NCBI GenBank assembly: GCA_003952965.2
Contig: CM025849.1
Span: 28,168,951-28,232,950 of the forward strand
DNA from: Morella rubra
Taxonomy: Eukaryota; Streptophyta; Magnoliopsida; Fagales; Myricaceae
Length of the DNA stretch: 64,000 nt
Direction: 5' to 3'
The position numbers and the translations under genes are program-made. This document shows positions 1 to 11,656 of this stretch, piece after piece (position 1 is the first letter of the stretch; each line of letters begins with the position of its first letter). A model generated the notes under the pieces. It was not told where the DNA came from. It saw nothing but the letters and a program-made list of their open reading frames with translations, and made no database searches.

Positions 1-1150
1 CATCTTAATTAATTAATTCCCTGCTAAAACCCAGCGGGATATATATACACTCGTAGAGGCACCTATCATGTGGAATTGCAGCAACCACGTCACCTATTAA
101 TTAAACTTTCCTCATTAATCGACAAGTTCATATCTTTAAGCCGGCCGGCTGTAGTTTCAATATCATGCATGTATAGTAATTGGCGGGTCCAGGCGTGAGA
201 TAGGGGTACTTGGTAATTAATGATCTCGTGGAGTAGACCAAAAAGGAAGTGTAAACAGTACTAATTAGGTTAATATAGAATCTGATCTTGACGGCCAAAG
301 TAAAACGATGAATAGTATTTTACAAGAATTTTGATGATACCAATATTGGATCGGGCCCAGCCCAAATCGATTTGGGCTGAGAAATATGATTACATTTCCG
401 TTGAAGCCCAGTGGCTACGATCAGACCCATACTGCATGAAGCCCGGAAGGAAGAACCGCTATACGTGACATGAGCGGTTACATAACATCCTATAACGTGT
501 AGTAACTCCACGATCTTGACGTTTTCATGATTGAAGCAAATAACTGTTATGGAGGTGTGGGAAGAGCATATCGTGGGACACGACGCTACATGGATGAAAT
601 TCCTGCTAAACTCCTTGCCAAGGAGAAGAGTTAGAACGTGAAGAAAAACGCTATAACAAAAGGATAGAAATGACACTGAAGAAATCATGTACGTGATTCT
701 AAGAGTGAATTAATACAGTAAAATTATACAAAATTAAGAGGACTGACTTAAAGTTATTGGAAGTGCCTTATCCTGGTGCCCGGGTTCATCTTTGTTGTTT
801 ACAGAAAAAGGATACGCAAAGAACGAGACGTATTTATTCTGACGTGTTGACCATAAACCAACGGATTCATCAAATTTCTTATCTTTTGATCTCATTTTTC
901 CTTCGTTTGGTTCAACACGTACGGGAGAATCAAACAAATGTAAGCCACTTACAATTATAACGTACTACTACACAAGACTCAGGTTGAAATATAGAATCGG
1001 CCTCTCACCCGTGAGTAGATACTCTTCGAGAAGAACAAATCATGAGAATAGTAAGGTAGACCAAGTAAGTTGAAATATACAGCGTAGACCCAAAAGAAGA
1101 CAAAAACAAACAAAAAAAAGGACAATGCATGGGAAGGAATGATCAGGACA
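1..1150. other. Upstream intergenic DNA of the KAO gene
   Basis: No coding signal was recognised. The stretch contains AT-rich TTAA runs at its left edge, a GGCCCAGCCC/GGGCTG motif pair near 355-380, and ordinary plant intergenic composition. The open frames here have no recognisable domain. The last few hundred bases are the likely promoter of the gene starting at 1222. Confidence 0.6.
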
Positions 1151-1152
1151 GC

Positions 1153-1159
1153 TATAAAA
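1153..1159 (+). promoter_or_regulatory. TATA box of the KAO gene
   Basis: TATAAAA lies 69 bases upstream of the ATG at 1222. It is flanked by GC-containing sequence (GCTATAAAAGC), as in typical plant core promoters, and would place transcription start near 1185. Confidence 0.6.
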
Positions 1160-1221
1160 GCTCACCTAGGGAGCCTTGGATTTATAACGTGTGGGAATTA
1201 GAAAGAAGAGAGAATCCATAA

Positions 1222-3913
1222 ATGGAGTCCTTGTGGTTGATTCCTGCACTTCTGTTGGGTGGCTTTGTCTTTGTGTTCGGGATTCTGAGGAGATTCAATG
1301 ACTGGTATTATATTGGAAGGCTGGGGAAAAAGCAATACCCTCTCCCCCCTGGTGATATGGGATGGCCTTACCTTGGGGGCATCCTAACTTTCCTCAAAGC
1401 TTTCAGATCCGGGGACCCTGATTCCTACATCCACAACCTCGTTTCCAAGTCTCTCTCTCTCTCTCTTGCTCTCTTTCTCTCTCACACACACACACACGGG
1501 GACACACATCCTGGCCCAAGTACTGCACCAGACCTACTTAGAAACATGCATAGGCAATTTCTTGAATAATATTTTGGATTAGCATTTCAGAAGCAGTAAT
1601 ATTGTTGCAGAGATGAACATAAAGACGTACACAAAAGTTTTCTTTCAAAATTAGTAACAAAGGTCTCCACAAGATGCTAATCAATAGTACTGGTATTATA
1701 TTGCGGAATGCTTTTTATTTTTGGGAGCAAAAATGACCTGCTTTTTTCTTCTCTCTTTGGAATTGCAGATATGGCAGGACCGGTATCTACAAGACCTTTA
1801 TGTTTGGGAACCCGAGTGTCATTGTTTGTACCCCCGAAACGTGCCGAAAAGTTTTGACAGATGACGACCGATTCAAACTTGGTTATCCCAAGGCCACAAC
1901 GATCCTTACAGGCAGAAGAGCATTCCATGGAATTTCAAATGCTGAGCACAAGCGCCTGCGCAGACTAACCACATCTCCCATCAATGGCCACGAGGCGCTA
2001 TCTGGGTATATTGACCTTATCGAGGGAATAGTCGCTACTACGTTGGAGGAGTGGGCTAGCATGAAGCACCCAATCGAGCTCTTGACAGAGTTGAGGGGGG
2101 TTGCCTTTAAGGTCATCACAAACATTTTCATCAGTTACCGCACAGTGATTTCTGTTATTCTCTAAAGTGGAAAGAACTTGTTACAGTATGATTTTAAACG
2201 CTGGACTAAAAGTCTCAGGTCATCAACCTTCCTGAATTCTGTATGTCCCACAATAAGCAACTCACGGTAAAATACCCGTCATTTTAAGAAACAATATAGC
2301 CGTTTGACTCTTTTCCTTGCTGGTTAATTGTAATGTTTCTGTCTGAGCATGATTCCAATTTGCTTTCGTTTCTTTTTCTCTTTTTTTTTTTTTGTAAATA
2401 ATTGGAAGATATTAGCTTTTCATCACAGTGAAAAGAAACACTTTCTGATTTCTCAGTGGAAGGGTATATCTATTTGATAAGAAGTTTTCTTAGAACATCT
2501 CTCCAACATGAGCAGATATATACTTATGAACCGAATGAGACTTCATGGTTGTCTCTTGAATCAGGCTCGAAAGAAGTTGATGAAGATCTTTCAAGATATT
2601 CTAGACAAAAAGAGGGCAATGGTCAAAAAAGATTCCAGCCAAACAGAGTCCACAAAAGATATGATGGATCTACTATTGGGAGTTAAAGATGAAGATGGGA
2701 AGCAATTGGAAGATGAGGATATCGTAGACCTGCTAATCGTGTTCATGTTAGCTGGTCATGAAAGCTCTGCGCATGGTGCATTGTGGGCTGTCATCTACAT
2801 GTCCCAAAATCCAGAGGTCTTCAAAAAAGCCAGGGTGGGTGTAATATATGATCTTTGAAATAGCACATTTTTATACAAAATCTCAATTTTTAAAGAACTG
2901 TTTAATATGACAGAAAACGCGCTTGAATGCTAGATTTGATACTTAACAGAACAGATCTCCAAACAAACTGTAACTTGACTTCAAATGTCTTAACTGAAGT
3001 TGTCCATTTTCCACTTTCAGGAAGAGCAACAGGAGATCATGAAGAGAAGACCATCTACACAGAAAAGATTGAGTCTTGCGGAGATTAGACAAATGGACTA
3101 CCTCTCCAAGGTATATTTATCCGTTGAAATTCTCATGCCTAGCTGGGGAAGAGACATAATTTGTTTTAAACATGTGCTGTCTATCCAACCTCAGTAAATC
3201 TAAAGCGGCTTACTTTTAATTAACAGGTTATTGATGAGACGCTGCGCAGAACCAGCATCTCATTTGCAGTTTTCAGAGAGGCGAAAGAGGATGTTAACGT
3301 CAATGGTAAGTCACTCAGTCAATCTCCTAGACCTTAATATGTCTCTACCATCGCTCTGTAATATTTTTCTTAAGAGATAATATTTTTGTTTGCAGGGTAT
3401 CTTATTCCGAAAGGATGGAAAGTTTTAGTCTGGAACAGAGGTGTTCATATGGACCCTGAAAACTATTCAGACCCAAAAGAATTTAACCCTTCAAGATGGG
3501 AGGTAATAAGTTGGATACTACATAAATCTATTAGTCTTTGATCTTCAGCTCATCAACACCAGAATTTACTAAAGTTTTTCTTGCTCAACTTTTCTGCAGA
3601 ATAATAAACCCAGAGCTGGGGGTTTCCTTCCTTTTGGATTGGGAAGCAGATATTGCCCTGGGAGTGATCTGGCCAAGCTTGAGATCACAATTTTCCTCCA
3701 TCATTATCTCCTCAACTACAAGTCAGTTTCTTTGCTTTAACAATTCAGCCAACAAATGTTGAACTAGTTAGATCCAAGATGTCAGAGTATATTTTTTTTT
3801 TTCTCTGTTATTGGTGCAGTGTGGAGCGAGTTAACCCAGATGGTCCAGTGAATTATCTACCGGTAGCAAGACCCGTGGACATGTGCCTTGCTAGAGTCAT
3901 CAAAGTCACATAA
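1222..3913 (+). CDS. KAO: Ent-kaurenoic acid oxidase-like cytochrome P450 (CYP88A), exon 3 degenerate
   Basis: CYP88A enzymes are ER-bound P450s that convert ent-kaurenoic acid to GA12, an early gibberellin step. Exons inferred from homology and GT-AG borders are 1222-1448, 1769-2133, an unclear exon 3 ending at 2834, 3021-3110, 3227-3305, 3396-3502, 3600-3721 and 3820-3913. Exon 1 gives an N-terminal membrane anchor and the hinge [13 protein letters not shown]. Exon 3 gives the I-helix AGHESS. Exon 5 gives the K-helix ETLRR. Exon 6 ends FNPSRWE, and exon 7 gives the heme loop [10 protein letters not shown]. These key residues are intact and reading phases agree across all junctions except exon 3. 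The start of exon 3 (about 2456-2560), which should encode the segment before LKARKKL, matches only in pieces in two different frames and appears to lack residues. The gene may therefore be a recent pseudogene or a diverged paralogue. P450 class is certain, CYP88A very likely, function doubtful. Confidence 0.78.
1449..1498. repeat. CT/CA microsatellite at the 5' end of KAO intron 1
   Basis: Imperfect CT repeats followed by a CA run begin immediately at the exon 1 donor (AA|GTCTCT). The donor is therefore part of the microsatellite and could be affected by repeat-length change. Confidence 0.8.
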
Positions 3914-4070
3914 TCAACCGCATTAGGAAGAAGCTGATCCAAAAAAGAAAAGTGCATTTATATTCTTCCGTGTGTTTAAATATTAATATTTCACTCTTGT
4001 GCTAGCCATTGCTTTGGAATTGTATTAATTCTCGGTCGATATTGTACGGTTTTTTAAAGTTTACATAATG

Positions 4071-4076
4071 AATAAA
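4071..4076 (+). promoter_or_regulatory. Candidate polyadenylation signal for KAO
   Basis: AATAAA lies about 158 bases past the KAO stop codon in AT-rich sequence, a normal 3'-UTR distance for a plant gene. Confidence 0.5.
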
Positions 4077-4082
4077 AAGTTT

Positions 4083-4466
4083 GGGCATGTTCGTTTTCAC
4101 AATATTCTAGAATACAAATGTATTCACAGAACCAACATCTAAAATCTTAAAAAAATTTATATACAAATACGTAATGGATATTTTACACAATCTTACGATA
4201 ACTTTTCAACACAAATTTTCAATCATTTTCAAAAAAAATTAATAAAAAATATTATATCTTTATATTTTTTCATCTAAACTCTAATACTTTTTTATTAAAT
4301 AATTCATCAAATAATCTCTTTCTACAACCTTTTTTATAATTCAATAAAATTAAATATCTTTAAAATTTTTTACTAACCTTTACACAAAAACTTTTAAAAC
4401 TCTAATTTACATAAATATTCACAATTCTACTAAAATCTTACAAATTTTTACAAAACGAACACCCTC
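4083..4466. repeat. AT-rich MITE-like element with terminal inverted repeats
   Basis: The left end GGGCATGTTCGTTTT matches the reverse complement of the right end (GAGGGTGTTCGTTTT) with few mismatches, enclosing about 385 bp of very AT-rich non-coding DNA. Several other AT-rich elements in the window look broadly similar. No clear target-site duplication was found. Confidence 0.55.
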
Positions 4467-5652
4467 AGTGGTCTTATACTTTTACTAGTACTCAGAGCCG
4501 TTGGATGTATTTGGTGACAACAAAGAAATTTCAACTTTTCCACTCTATGATAGACGGAATATTTTAGAAGTTTCACAATTTGCACGAACTTCTCACATTA
4601 AAGAATGGTTTAGCAAATTAATACGGCTAGGACTTTTAGTTCAGAGCCCGACTCCCCCGGCCTCCCAAAAAAATGAAATTGTCTTTCTGATGATCAGTTG
4701 CCTTGTCCACTTACTGCTGACGACGTGACATGATCACATTGCAAATGACTGTTGATATAAGATAATGTTTTTAAAACCCTCGTTAGCTTTACCAAAACAA
4801 GATTAAGAAATTATTAATACGTCTCTCATCTACCTAATCATATCACATCTTGCTCTCCTAATTCTTAGTATACAACTATAATTCCAACTATATGTGGATA
4901 CCAAACTTTGGTTATCTTCTTGTTTGACTTTTTAATATGCCCCTAATGGGTGCTTAAAAATCTGAAAAAAAATTTAGAGAATATTGTTAAAATGGAGAAA
5001 ATTAGAATTTTATTCAATTTTGTAAAAAAAAAAATGTACTTTAAAATATTGATGGGTTTTAAAATTTAAGAATTTATTTGATTTCGTGCAAATCACATGA
5101 TAGAGTTTCGTATTTATCCTATATAATAAATAGGGACGAAAGAGTCAACTAACTTAAATGTTTGCATATGTATTTTGCTAAACAAATTTACTTTTTTCTT
5201 GAAATCAAGTTCTGCAAATAATGTCTTTTTTTTTTTTTTCCCCCGGTTTAAAGGGGAGGGAACAAGCAGCTTAACACGCCCCTTGTTTAAATTGGTGATC
5301 TCATATATTGTAGACTTCTTTGAAGAAGCTTCTGGGTAAAAAGTTCCCATTCTTTCTTGGTGAAGAACAAAAGACTGGACACGTATAGATGCAGAATTAC
5401 AATAGTAGGGGGACAGAAAAGAGATGGAAAGGAAAACCCACAGGCATATTTGGCTTATTTGAAATCAGCAAACATGCAAACATTGTAAGCGTTGACAAGA
5501 GATTTTTTATTTTTGTTAACAATTTTTTTCGCGGGTAAGTAAGAGGGCTAGTGAAAAGCAGGGACAACTGACAAGAACATAACAAATAACATATATCTTT
5601 AGCAGCTGACAATAAGTTAATCCAAGATGTTTCAGGCAGAAAATTTAAATTC
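4467..5652. other. Intergenic DNA, nothing recognised
   Basis: No domain, RNA gene or complete element is seen. It includes a poly-T tract near 5226-5240. The open frames are short and composition-driven. Confidence 0.6.
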
Positions 5653-6190
5653 TCAGTGTGCGGCATCCTCCTCCTCACAGAATTTTATGTACTCCTTTGG
5701 ACCCATCAAGGATTCTAATTCTGATGGACTGCTTGGCTTCACCTTGATCATCCATCCTCCTTCATATGGGCTTGAATTGATCTTCGTTAACAAAATATGT
5801 CACAAAAAAGGCATGAAACAAAATTCAGCTTTGCTTGTAGAGAAGAAAGCGGCCTAGGACACAAACTGAAACTGCGGATTTCTGAATAGAATTTATCTCT
5901 GCAATATAATATTATCATAACTATGCTCTCTGCTCAGTTGACAAGGTGATTTGAAGAAAATAGTTCAAGTCAAATGCGTCTTAATAAGCCAAAAAGGCAC
6001 ATAGTGTGAAAAGAATTACCAAGCCAGGAGATTCACTAAGCTTAGTGTTGACCTCAACAATCTCACCCGAGATAGGGGAATTGATGTCACTGGTTGCTTT
6101 GACACTTTCCACGGCTCCAAAGCTGCCACCTTGTTTAACTGAGCCACCAGCTTCTGGCAGCTCCACAAACACTACTTCTCCAAGATGGTC
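5653..6190 (-). pseudogene. GDCSH: Glycine cleavage system H protein, 3' two exons only
   Basis: H protein is the mitochondrial lipoyl carrier of the glycine decarboxylase complex used in photorespiration and one-carbon metabolism. On the minus strand, exon 6190-6020 starts after an acceptor (CTCTACAG) and encodes [16 protein letters not shown] and the lipoylation region ESVKATSDI, with the lysine present. The donor at 6019-6018 joins in phase 0 to exon 5781-5653, which encodes [15 protein letters not shown] and ends [10 protein letters not shown] with a stop. These two exons are intact and very close to plant H proteins. The upstream exons (transit peptide and the KYA...HEWVKHEG segment) were not found between 6191 and the palindrome that begins near 6968. 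The gene is either 5'-truncated, perhaps by the rearrangement next door, or has a first exon too distant to recognise. Confidence 0.8.
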
Positions 6191-6967
6191 CTGTAGAGTA
6201 TCAACTTCCAAGTTGAAGTTCCATTTACAACTCTCACTAAGCCATCAACTGAATTTTAAAGACATGAAATTTGGTCTACTATCACTACAAGCTATCCTCT
6301 AGAAAATCCATATCCGACCTTAAAATATAGGAATAAAAATTCAGAAGAATACAAAGCTTATGCTGCAAGAAAAGAAAAATATAACAAAATCATAAACTAG
6401 CAGATGTCAACTTCTGTCAGCACGTCGATCTCATCAACAACCCTTAATATGGGTCAAACAGATTAAAAATGTTTTTGATTGTTTTCCTTTCTTTTTCCTT
6501 CCTCCCCTCTGTTGATTCAAGGAGACAACCATCTCTGAGTGATCAGCATCAATCACTCTCATAAAGCTACATTCTACTGACCATGTCCTCATTGACTTAG
6601 CATGTGGCTCGCCTGACAGGTTCAAGCTCGACTGATTGGTTTTGTGCTGCCTTCTGTATTCTGTCAGGAAGAAGACATCTGGAAGAAAGGCTTTTGAACG
6701 GACTCCTATCAATTATATGTGTAAGGGGTTTCATCTTGAGAATTATAATAAATTTGAAACGCACAGATCAAAAGTTTATGTGCCTCCTATTCATTTGAAT
6801 TGATAACCCAGGAAGTCCACCTACAATTAAGTTACCAAGTACTGTCATATTTTTGGATTTGAATCTTCAGATTAATATATCAGAACTTCATGATTCACTC
6901 ATAGCAATCAATACCTTTATTTAATCTAAAAAATATAATATAAAAAGTGAAGGACTCGTCAACATAT
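6191..6967. other. Region upstream of the H-protein exons, nothing recognised
   Basis: A 92-codon minus-strand open frame at 6434-6712 has no recognisable domain, and no H-protein first exon was found. The outer edge of palindrome 1 follows. Confidence 0.5.
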
Positions 6968-7290
6968 CCCCTCAAGTTATTCACCAAATCTTTTACAAAC
7001 TTGTAGAATCTGCCTTAAAAAAACTTGAAATGGTCTTGCAAAATAGGCTACATCCAACAAAGCCAAAACTTGTTTGGACCAACTAAATTGGCTGAACCAA
7101 GTAAATACCAGTAAAGTGACAACTTCCCCCTTGAAGTTAATCTGCAAGACCTGCTCCTCTAAACACCTTTATTAGGATGTTAGCCTGATGAAATCTATTC
7201 TTTGTCTCCTCATAACATAGAAAGTGAAGTATACTTCAACAATCTATTGTTAACATACTTGCCTTTCGCAGGAAAAAAAAAAAAACAAGT

Positions 7291-8115
7291 ATTGGCCTTT
7301 ACTCCACTCAACCCCTAGCTTTGTTATATGAGGGTCAGAAGCTATGGGCTCAAATTTTTTCAATTGGTTGAAGTATTTCTATTGGTTGAAGTTTTTTATT
7401 TTATTTCATTTTAGTTTTAGTGAATGTTGAAGCACATAGGACCAATGAATATCTCTCACCTAATAGCACCTTTGTGGGTTGAAGGAATTGGACCACTTCT
7501 TTGTATGATGCTAAAAGCTTTTGATTAAAGTAGCTATTCTCCAATATTCTTTACACTGCTGACTCTCAACATGGCCCAGAGCATCTTAGGCAAATACTGG
7601 GTTGTATGATCTATAGACTACTAGGACAAGCCCAAATGCCCAATTCGTTTGGTTCAGTTTCAACTTTGGATCAGAATGTATTTTCATTTGGTTGAAAGCA
7701 CTTTGCTGGTATTGATTAGAGTGACTCTCTGGTACTGGCATTTACTCCACTCAACCCTTGGCTTTGTTATATAAGGGTAGAAGCTTTGGGCTCAAATTTT
7801 TTCATTTGGTTGAAGTTTTTCTATTTTATTTCATTTTAGTTTTAGTAAATGTTAAAGCACATAGGACCAATAAATATCTCTCAACTAATAGCACCTTCGT
7901 GGGTTGAAGGAAATTGGACCACTTCTTTGTATGATGCTAAAAACTTTTGACACTAAAAATAGCTATTCTCCAATATTCTTTACACTATTAAATGGTAGAA
8001 AGAGGACTCTCAACATGGTCCAAAGCATCCAAGTAGACAAATACTGGGTTGTATTAGGCTCTATAGACTACTAGGACAAGTCCAAATGTCCAATTTATGT
8101 AGTTCAGTTTAAGAG
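7291..8115. repeat. Tandem duplication of a ~443-bp unit in the left arm only
   Basis: The unit starting near 7291 (TTTACTCCACTCAACCCC) recurs near 7740 (TTTACTCCACTCAACCCT) and continues in parallel through the text around 7430/7850 and 7610/8050. The right arm has one copy, matching the second unit almost exactly and the first unit less well. The unit has no coding content. Confidence 0.85.
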
Positions 8116-8208
8116 GCTTTTCAAAAGGAACCAACTTCTTCGGCCTGGAGAATAACACACCAAACCAAGGGGGTGGGTAAAAACAAAAATATTTAAACTG
8201 ATTTTTTA

Positions 8209-8238
8209 GGCGATGGGGGGCGGCTGTCCCCCATCGCC
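8209..8238. repeat. GC-rich perfect hairpin in an AT-rich arm
   Basis: An 11-bp stem, GGCGATGGGGG paired with CCCCCATCGCC, encloses an 8-base loop. The mirror copy is at 22,026-22,055. The paralogous flank near 50,340-50,400 lacks it, so it looks like an insertion shared by both arms. Confidence 0.7.
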
Positions 8239-8267
8239 CCTCGCTGCTTTCGCCTATGCTTCTATAC

Positions 8268-8490
8268 AGTCATATCAAAAAATATAAATAAAAAATGTTT
8301 TTTTATGGTTTCCATTCTGTAGAGAAAATTGGCCTTTAGAAAATTGAAGTCATTAGTCACTTCACTGGAGTAAAAGCAAAGTGGAGTTCTAATAATACTA
8401 AATTATAGTTTACATTGAAGTAAACTTCTTCGCCTAATTGGTAGTCATATAAACAGTGAGTTCAGGGTGTAGAATGTTTTTTGACATGCC
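8268..8490. repeat. Direct repeat copy A (partner 10,733-10,945)
   Basis: About 220 bp recurs 2.46 kb away in the same orientation and again in the mirror arm. Landmarks are GGTTTCCATTCTGTAGAGAA and TTCGCCTAATTGGTAGTCAT. A further paralogue lies at about 50,155-50,400. No coding content was seen. Confidence 0.8.
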
Positions 8491-9639
8491 TTTAAAGTTG
8501 TTAGTAGCAATCATTGTATGTCTCCAATCAATCAATCAATCATCATGTAATTGTCACTTGTCTGAGTTCTTTTAGGATTCTATGGACTGTCATGAGATTG
8601 TCTGGTCGGGACACATAGGGCTGATCAACTCCAAATAGGTCGGTTTTTATATATTGGTTAACTACACCTACATTGTTAAGGTCAAAAATCGATCTTTAAG
8701 TGGTGGCGGTTTTCGATTAACCTACATTCATATTGAGCTATTCAAACTAATAAATTAACAAATCAACACTGTAATAAAACCAAAATGCTATTTAAACCAA
8801 TCCATAATTCGAACAAATATCAGACCCTCTTTACAAAAACCTATAGAGATCCGGATTCAATTATAGAATGAAGATATCCTTTCAGTGCTTAGAAACATAT
8901 TGATACCAAACAATCACGACCATTATATGCCATCATTAGCTTTTGGCTTTCACCAATACCTATGGATTTGTATGTATTTATATCATCAGCCAAAGGTCTC
9001 AGCTCCTCCAATGTTAGGAAAGCACACTTCTTTTCTTCCTCGTTTCGCATATGGTTCTGCACCAGAAAGAAACAATATAAACTTAATTCAGTTCAAAGCC
9101 TTTTGCTGCAAAAAAAAATCAAAACTTACTAAGCGGCCCATGTAGAAGGCAAAACTAGAAAGAACAAGTCAAGTAGATAAGAGGAAACCTTTTTAAAACT
9201 AAAACGACAAAGGAGACCAGAGCTGGAAGATTACAAATATCCTAAAACTCTATGTAACAAGCTAAAGAGAAGTCACTAGATGGCCTCATCCAATCAAGTA
9301 GCAATCATAAAAAACAAATTACTTCAATTTATCCATAAAGAGTGCAGCACTACCAAATGTTCCTCATATACCTACGGCTTTTTTTTTTTAGCCTTTTCAA
9401 GAAAGTGCCAATTATTAAAATTTTCCTTTTCAAGAAAGTGCCAATTATTAAAAACGAAAAAGGGTAAAAAGACAACCTTCAAACATGAATATGAACACCA
9501 AAAAAGCATTAACGTAAGTCTAACATCTGCTATTTAGAATTCCTATATTAGTGAGATTCATTTTTTCTCTTCTGATCTTTTCTGTTTTGAGAATATCAAT
9601 ATTTACCTCATCTTTTCTTTACACTCCAGTTTAACAAAT

Positions 9640-9960
9640 ACGGGAATGACAGAAGGAGTAAACGTGAATTTGGACTTAGATACTGGAAGTTGCAGGTTTA
9701 GCTTGCTGTCTGATTTGCTCTTTGGGGCTGGGCCATCGGTGTCTTAGATGTCTGGATACTTAAATACGTTGATTGCCTGAAGCAAATTTTCAAATTTTCC
9801 ATTCTTTGACGGAAATTTCTTGGACTGCATACTTTCGAAAAATTTGCATTTGCTTCACCGGCACTCTGTGTTTTTATTCTCTTCGTCTGTTGGGCACGCG
9901 ATTGGAGTGCTTCAACTATTTGGACAACCAATAGCTTAGCCCAGGAAAATGCTTCCCCTT
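9640..9960 (+). pseudogene. Decayed 5' part of a B3-like gene (left arm)
   Basis: GGGAATGACAGAAGGAGTAA and the following bases align with the start of the intact B3-like genes of this window (GGAATGGCAGAAGGAATGGA). TGTCTTAGATGTC and ATTCCATTCTTTGACG-like motifs recur in the same order. In-frame stops and large gaps remove the reading frame. It is a relic of the same gene family, showing that palindrome 1 belongs to the same duplicated landscape. Confidence 0.6.
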
Positions 9961-10620
9961 GAATATCCTGTTTTTTTAATTATTATTCTTTTCTAAGTGG
10001 TTTAAATATCTTATTAGAGCATTCTTAACAGGTTCTCTATTTTAATATTTTTAGAATAGAGAACCAATTTAACAAAAAAGTAAAAAAAAACACTCTCTAA
10101 CAGTTTATCTATTCTAATAATTTTTAACAAAAAAATTTAACATATAAACAGTAATTCTCTATTTTTAGAGAATCACTATTCACTTCATCATCTTAAAATA
10201 TTAATATTTCTCTTTTTCTTTTCTTCTCTCACGCTCTTCCTCTCTTCTCTTTTCTTTTCTTTTATTTTTATTTTTATTTTTTGTTCTTTTCTTCTTTCCC
10301 AACTCTCACACTCTCTATTTTTCTTTTTTTCCTCTCAACTCTCACTTTCTCCTCTCTTTTTATTTTCTGTTTTTATTTTTCTTTTCTTCCTCAGACCCTT
10401 TAAAATAAATATTAAAAAATATAAACATTAGAGAAAGAATAAAAAAATTTTAAAAAAAAATTTAAATAAAATAGTAAAAATAAATGATTAAATAAAGCAA
10501 CTACTAGGAATGTTTAAAAAAAATTAATAGTTAAAATAAGAAATATATTTTTAATTAAAAAAAAAATTAAATTTAAATAAATTGCTAAAAATTCGCTGTT
10601 TCTAAAAAACCTAATCATTG
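9961..10620. repeat. Low-complexity AT- and CT-rich block, probable TE remnant
   Basis: Long stretches of TTTTTCTT/CTCTC and poly-A/T follow a GAGCATTCTTAACAGGTTCT motif, which resembles the end of common plant non-autonomous elements. The mirror copy is at about 19,654-20,310. Nothing coding was seen. Confidence 0.45.
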
Positions 10621-10945
10621 GACTTTCAAAGTCACAGATTGCTCTTCCCAAGACTACTTTTGCGATGCGTGAGTCCGTCCACGTACATCAAAGCCAAGCC
10701 GTACGTTGTCGGGTTACCGCTAAAACTTTCTTAGTCATATCGAAAAATATAAATAAAAAGGCTTTAGATATGGTTTCCATTCTGTAGAGAAAAGTGGCCT
10801 TTAGAGAATTGAAGTCATTAGTCACTTCACTGGATTAAAAGCAAAGTGGGGTTCTAATCGTACTAAATTATAGTTTACATTGAAGTCAACTTCTTCGCCT
10901 AATTGGTAGTCATATAAAACAGTGAGTTCAGGGTGTAGAATGTTT

Positions 10946-11656
10946 ATAGTTGCATGATCTGGTAAATATGGTTCATGTTGATGTTGTGACATGGGGAAGG
11001 TAGTGTAGAACATTGACTGAATCAAATTTATGGCTATCATCTATCGAAACCAAATTTGATAACCATTGTAACCACTAAGTCCATTGCACCAAACCATAAT
11101 AAAGATACAATACGGCAACAGCTAGCTGATATCTCTAAGGTTTGCAAAAGTGGAGAGCAATAAAATTCTGAAAGAGGTCATTTGCTGGTTTTTTAACTAG
11201 AATGGATCTCGCTTCAGGAGAATGCTTGAGAACCTTCGCTAGGAGTTTAATAACTAATGGCTGGTGACAGATTAGAATGAGCATAAGCGGAACCTTAAAC
11301 GTGGAGCATCTCATCAGGCTTTTTTATGAACACCACAACACAACTCCAAACCAAAATTTTACAAGCAGAGGTTACAGGAAAAGAGGAATATGCCTTCCAT
11401 ACCTCGCCAACCTGTTTCACTGCCAAAATCCACAACCCTAAAGCAAGAACCCATTACCAAACTTTGAATGCGACATGTCATTTCTCGGCTCCAACTCTAA
11501 GATGCCAACCATGGTCTCAGCTCTGTGCTGTACAAAGAAAACTCAACAATCCAGATCCCAAGAGAAGAGCAAAATGCTGAGTCTATTATCCAACATCATA
11601 AGAGGAACATATAACCCTTCTGTACAACCATCCACTACCTCAGTTTCAAGGTGACT
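10946..11656. other. 3' flank of the left RPA1 copy
   Basis: This is the likely 3' UTR and downstream DNA of the minus-strand RPA1 exon, mirrored at 18,618-19,328. No independent gene was recognised. The open frame at 11,326-11,580 is a chance frame. Confidence 0.55.

Noticed and set aside
320-688. 122-codon minus-strand open frame upstream of KAO
   Set aside because: No domain, irregular composition and no gene context. It lies in a likely promoter region.
6434-6712. Minus-strand frame considered as the missing H-protein first exon
   Set aside because: It lacks the conserved HEWVK segment and has no suitable donor in frame.
8520-8540. CAAT tetranucleotide run
   Set aside because: Short, ordinary microsatellite with no further signal.
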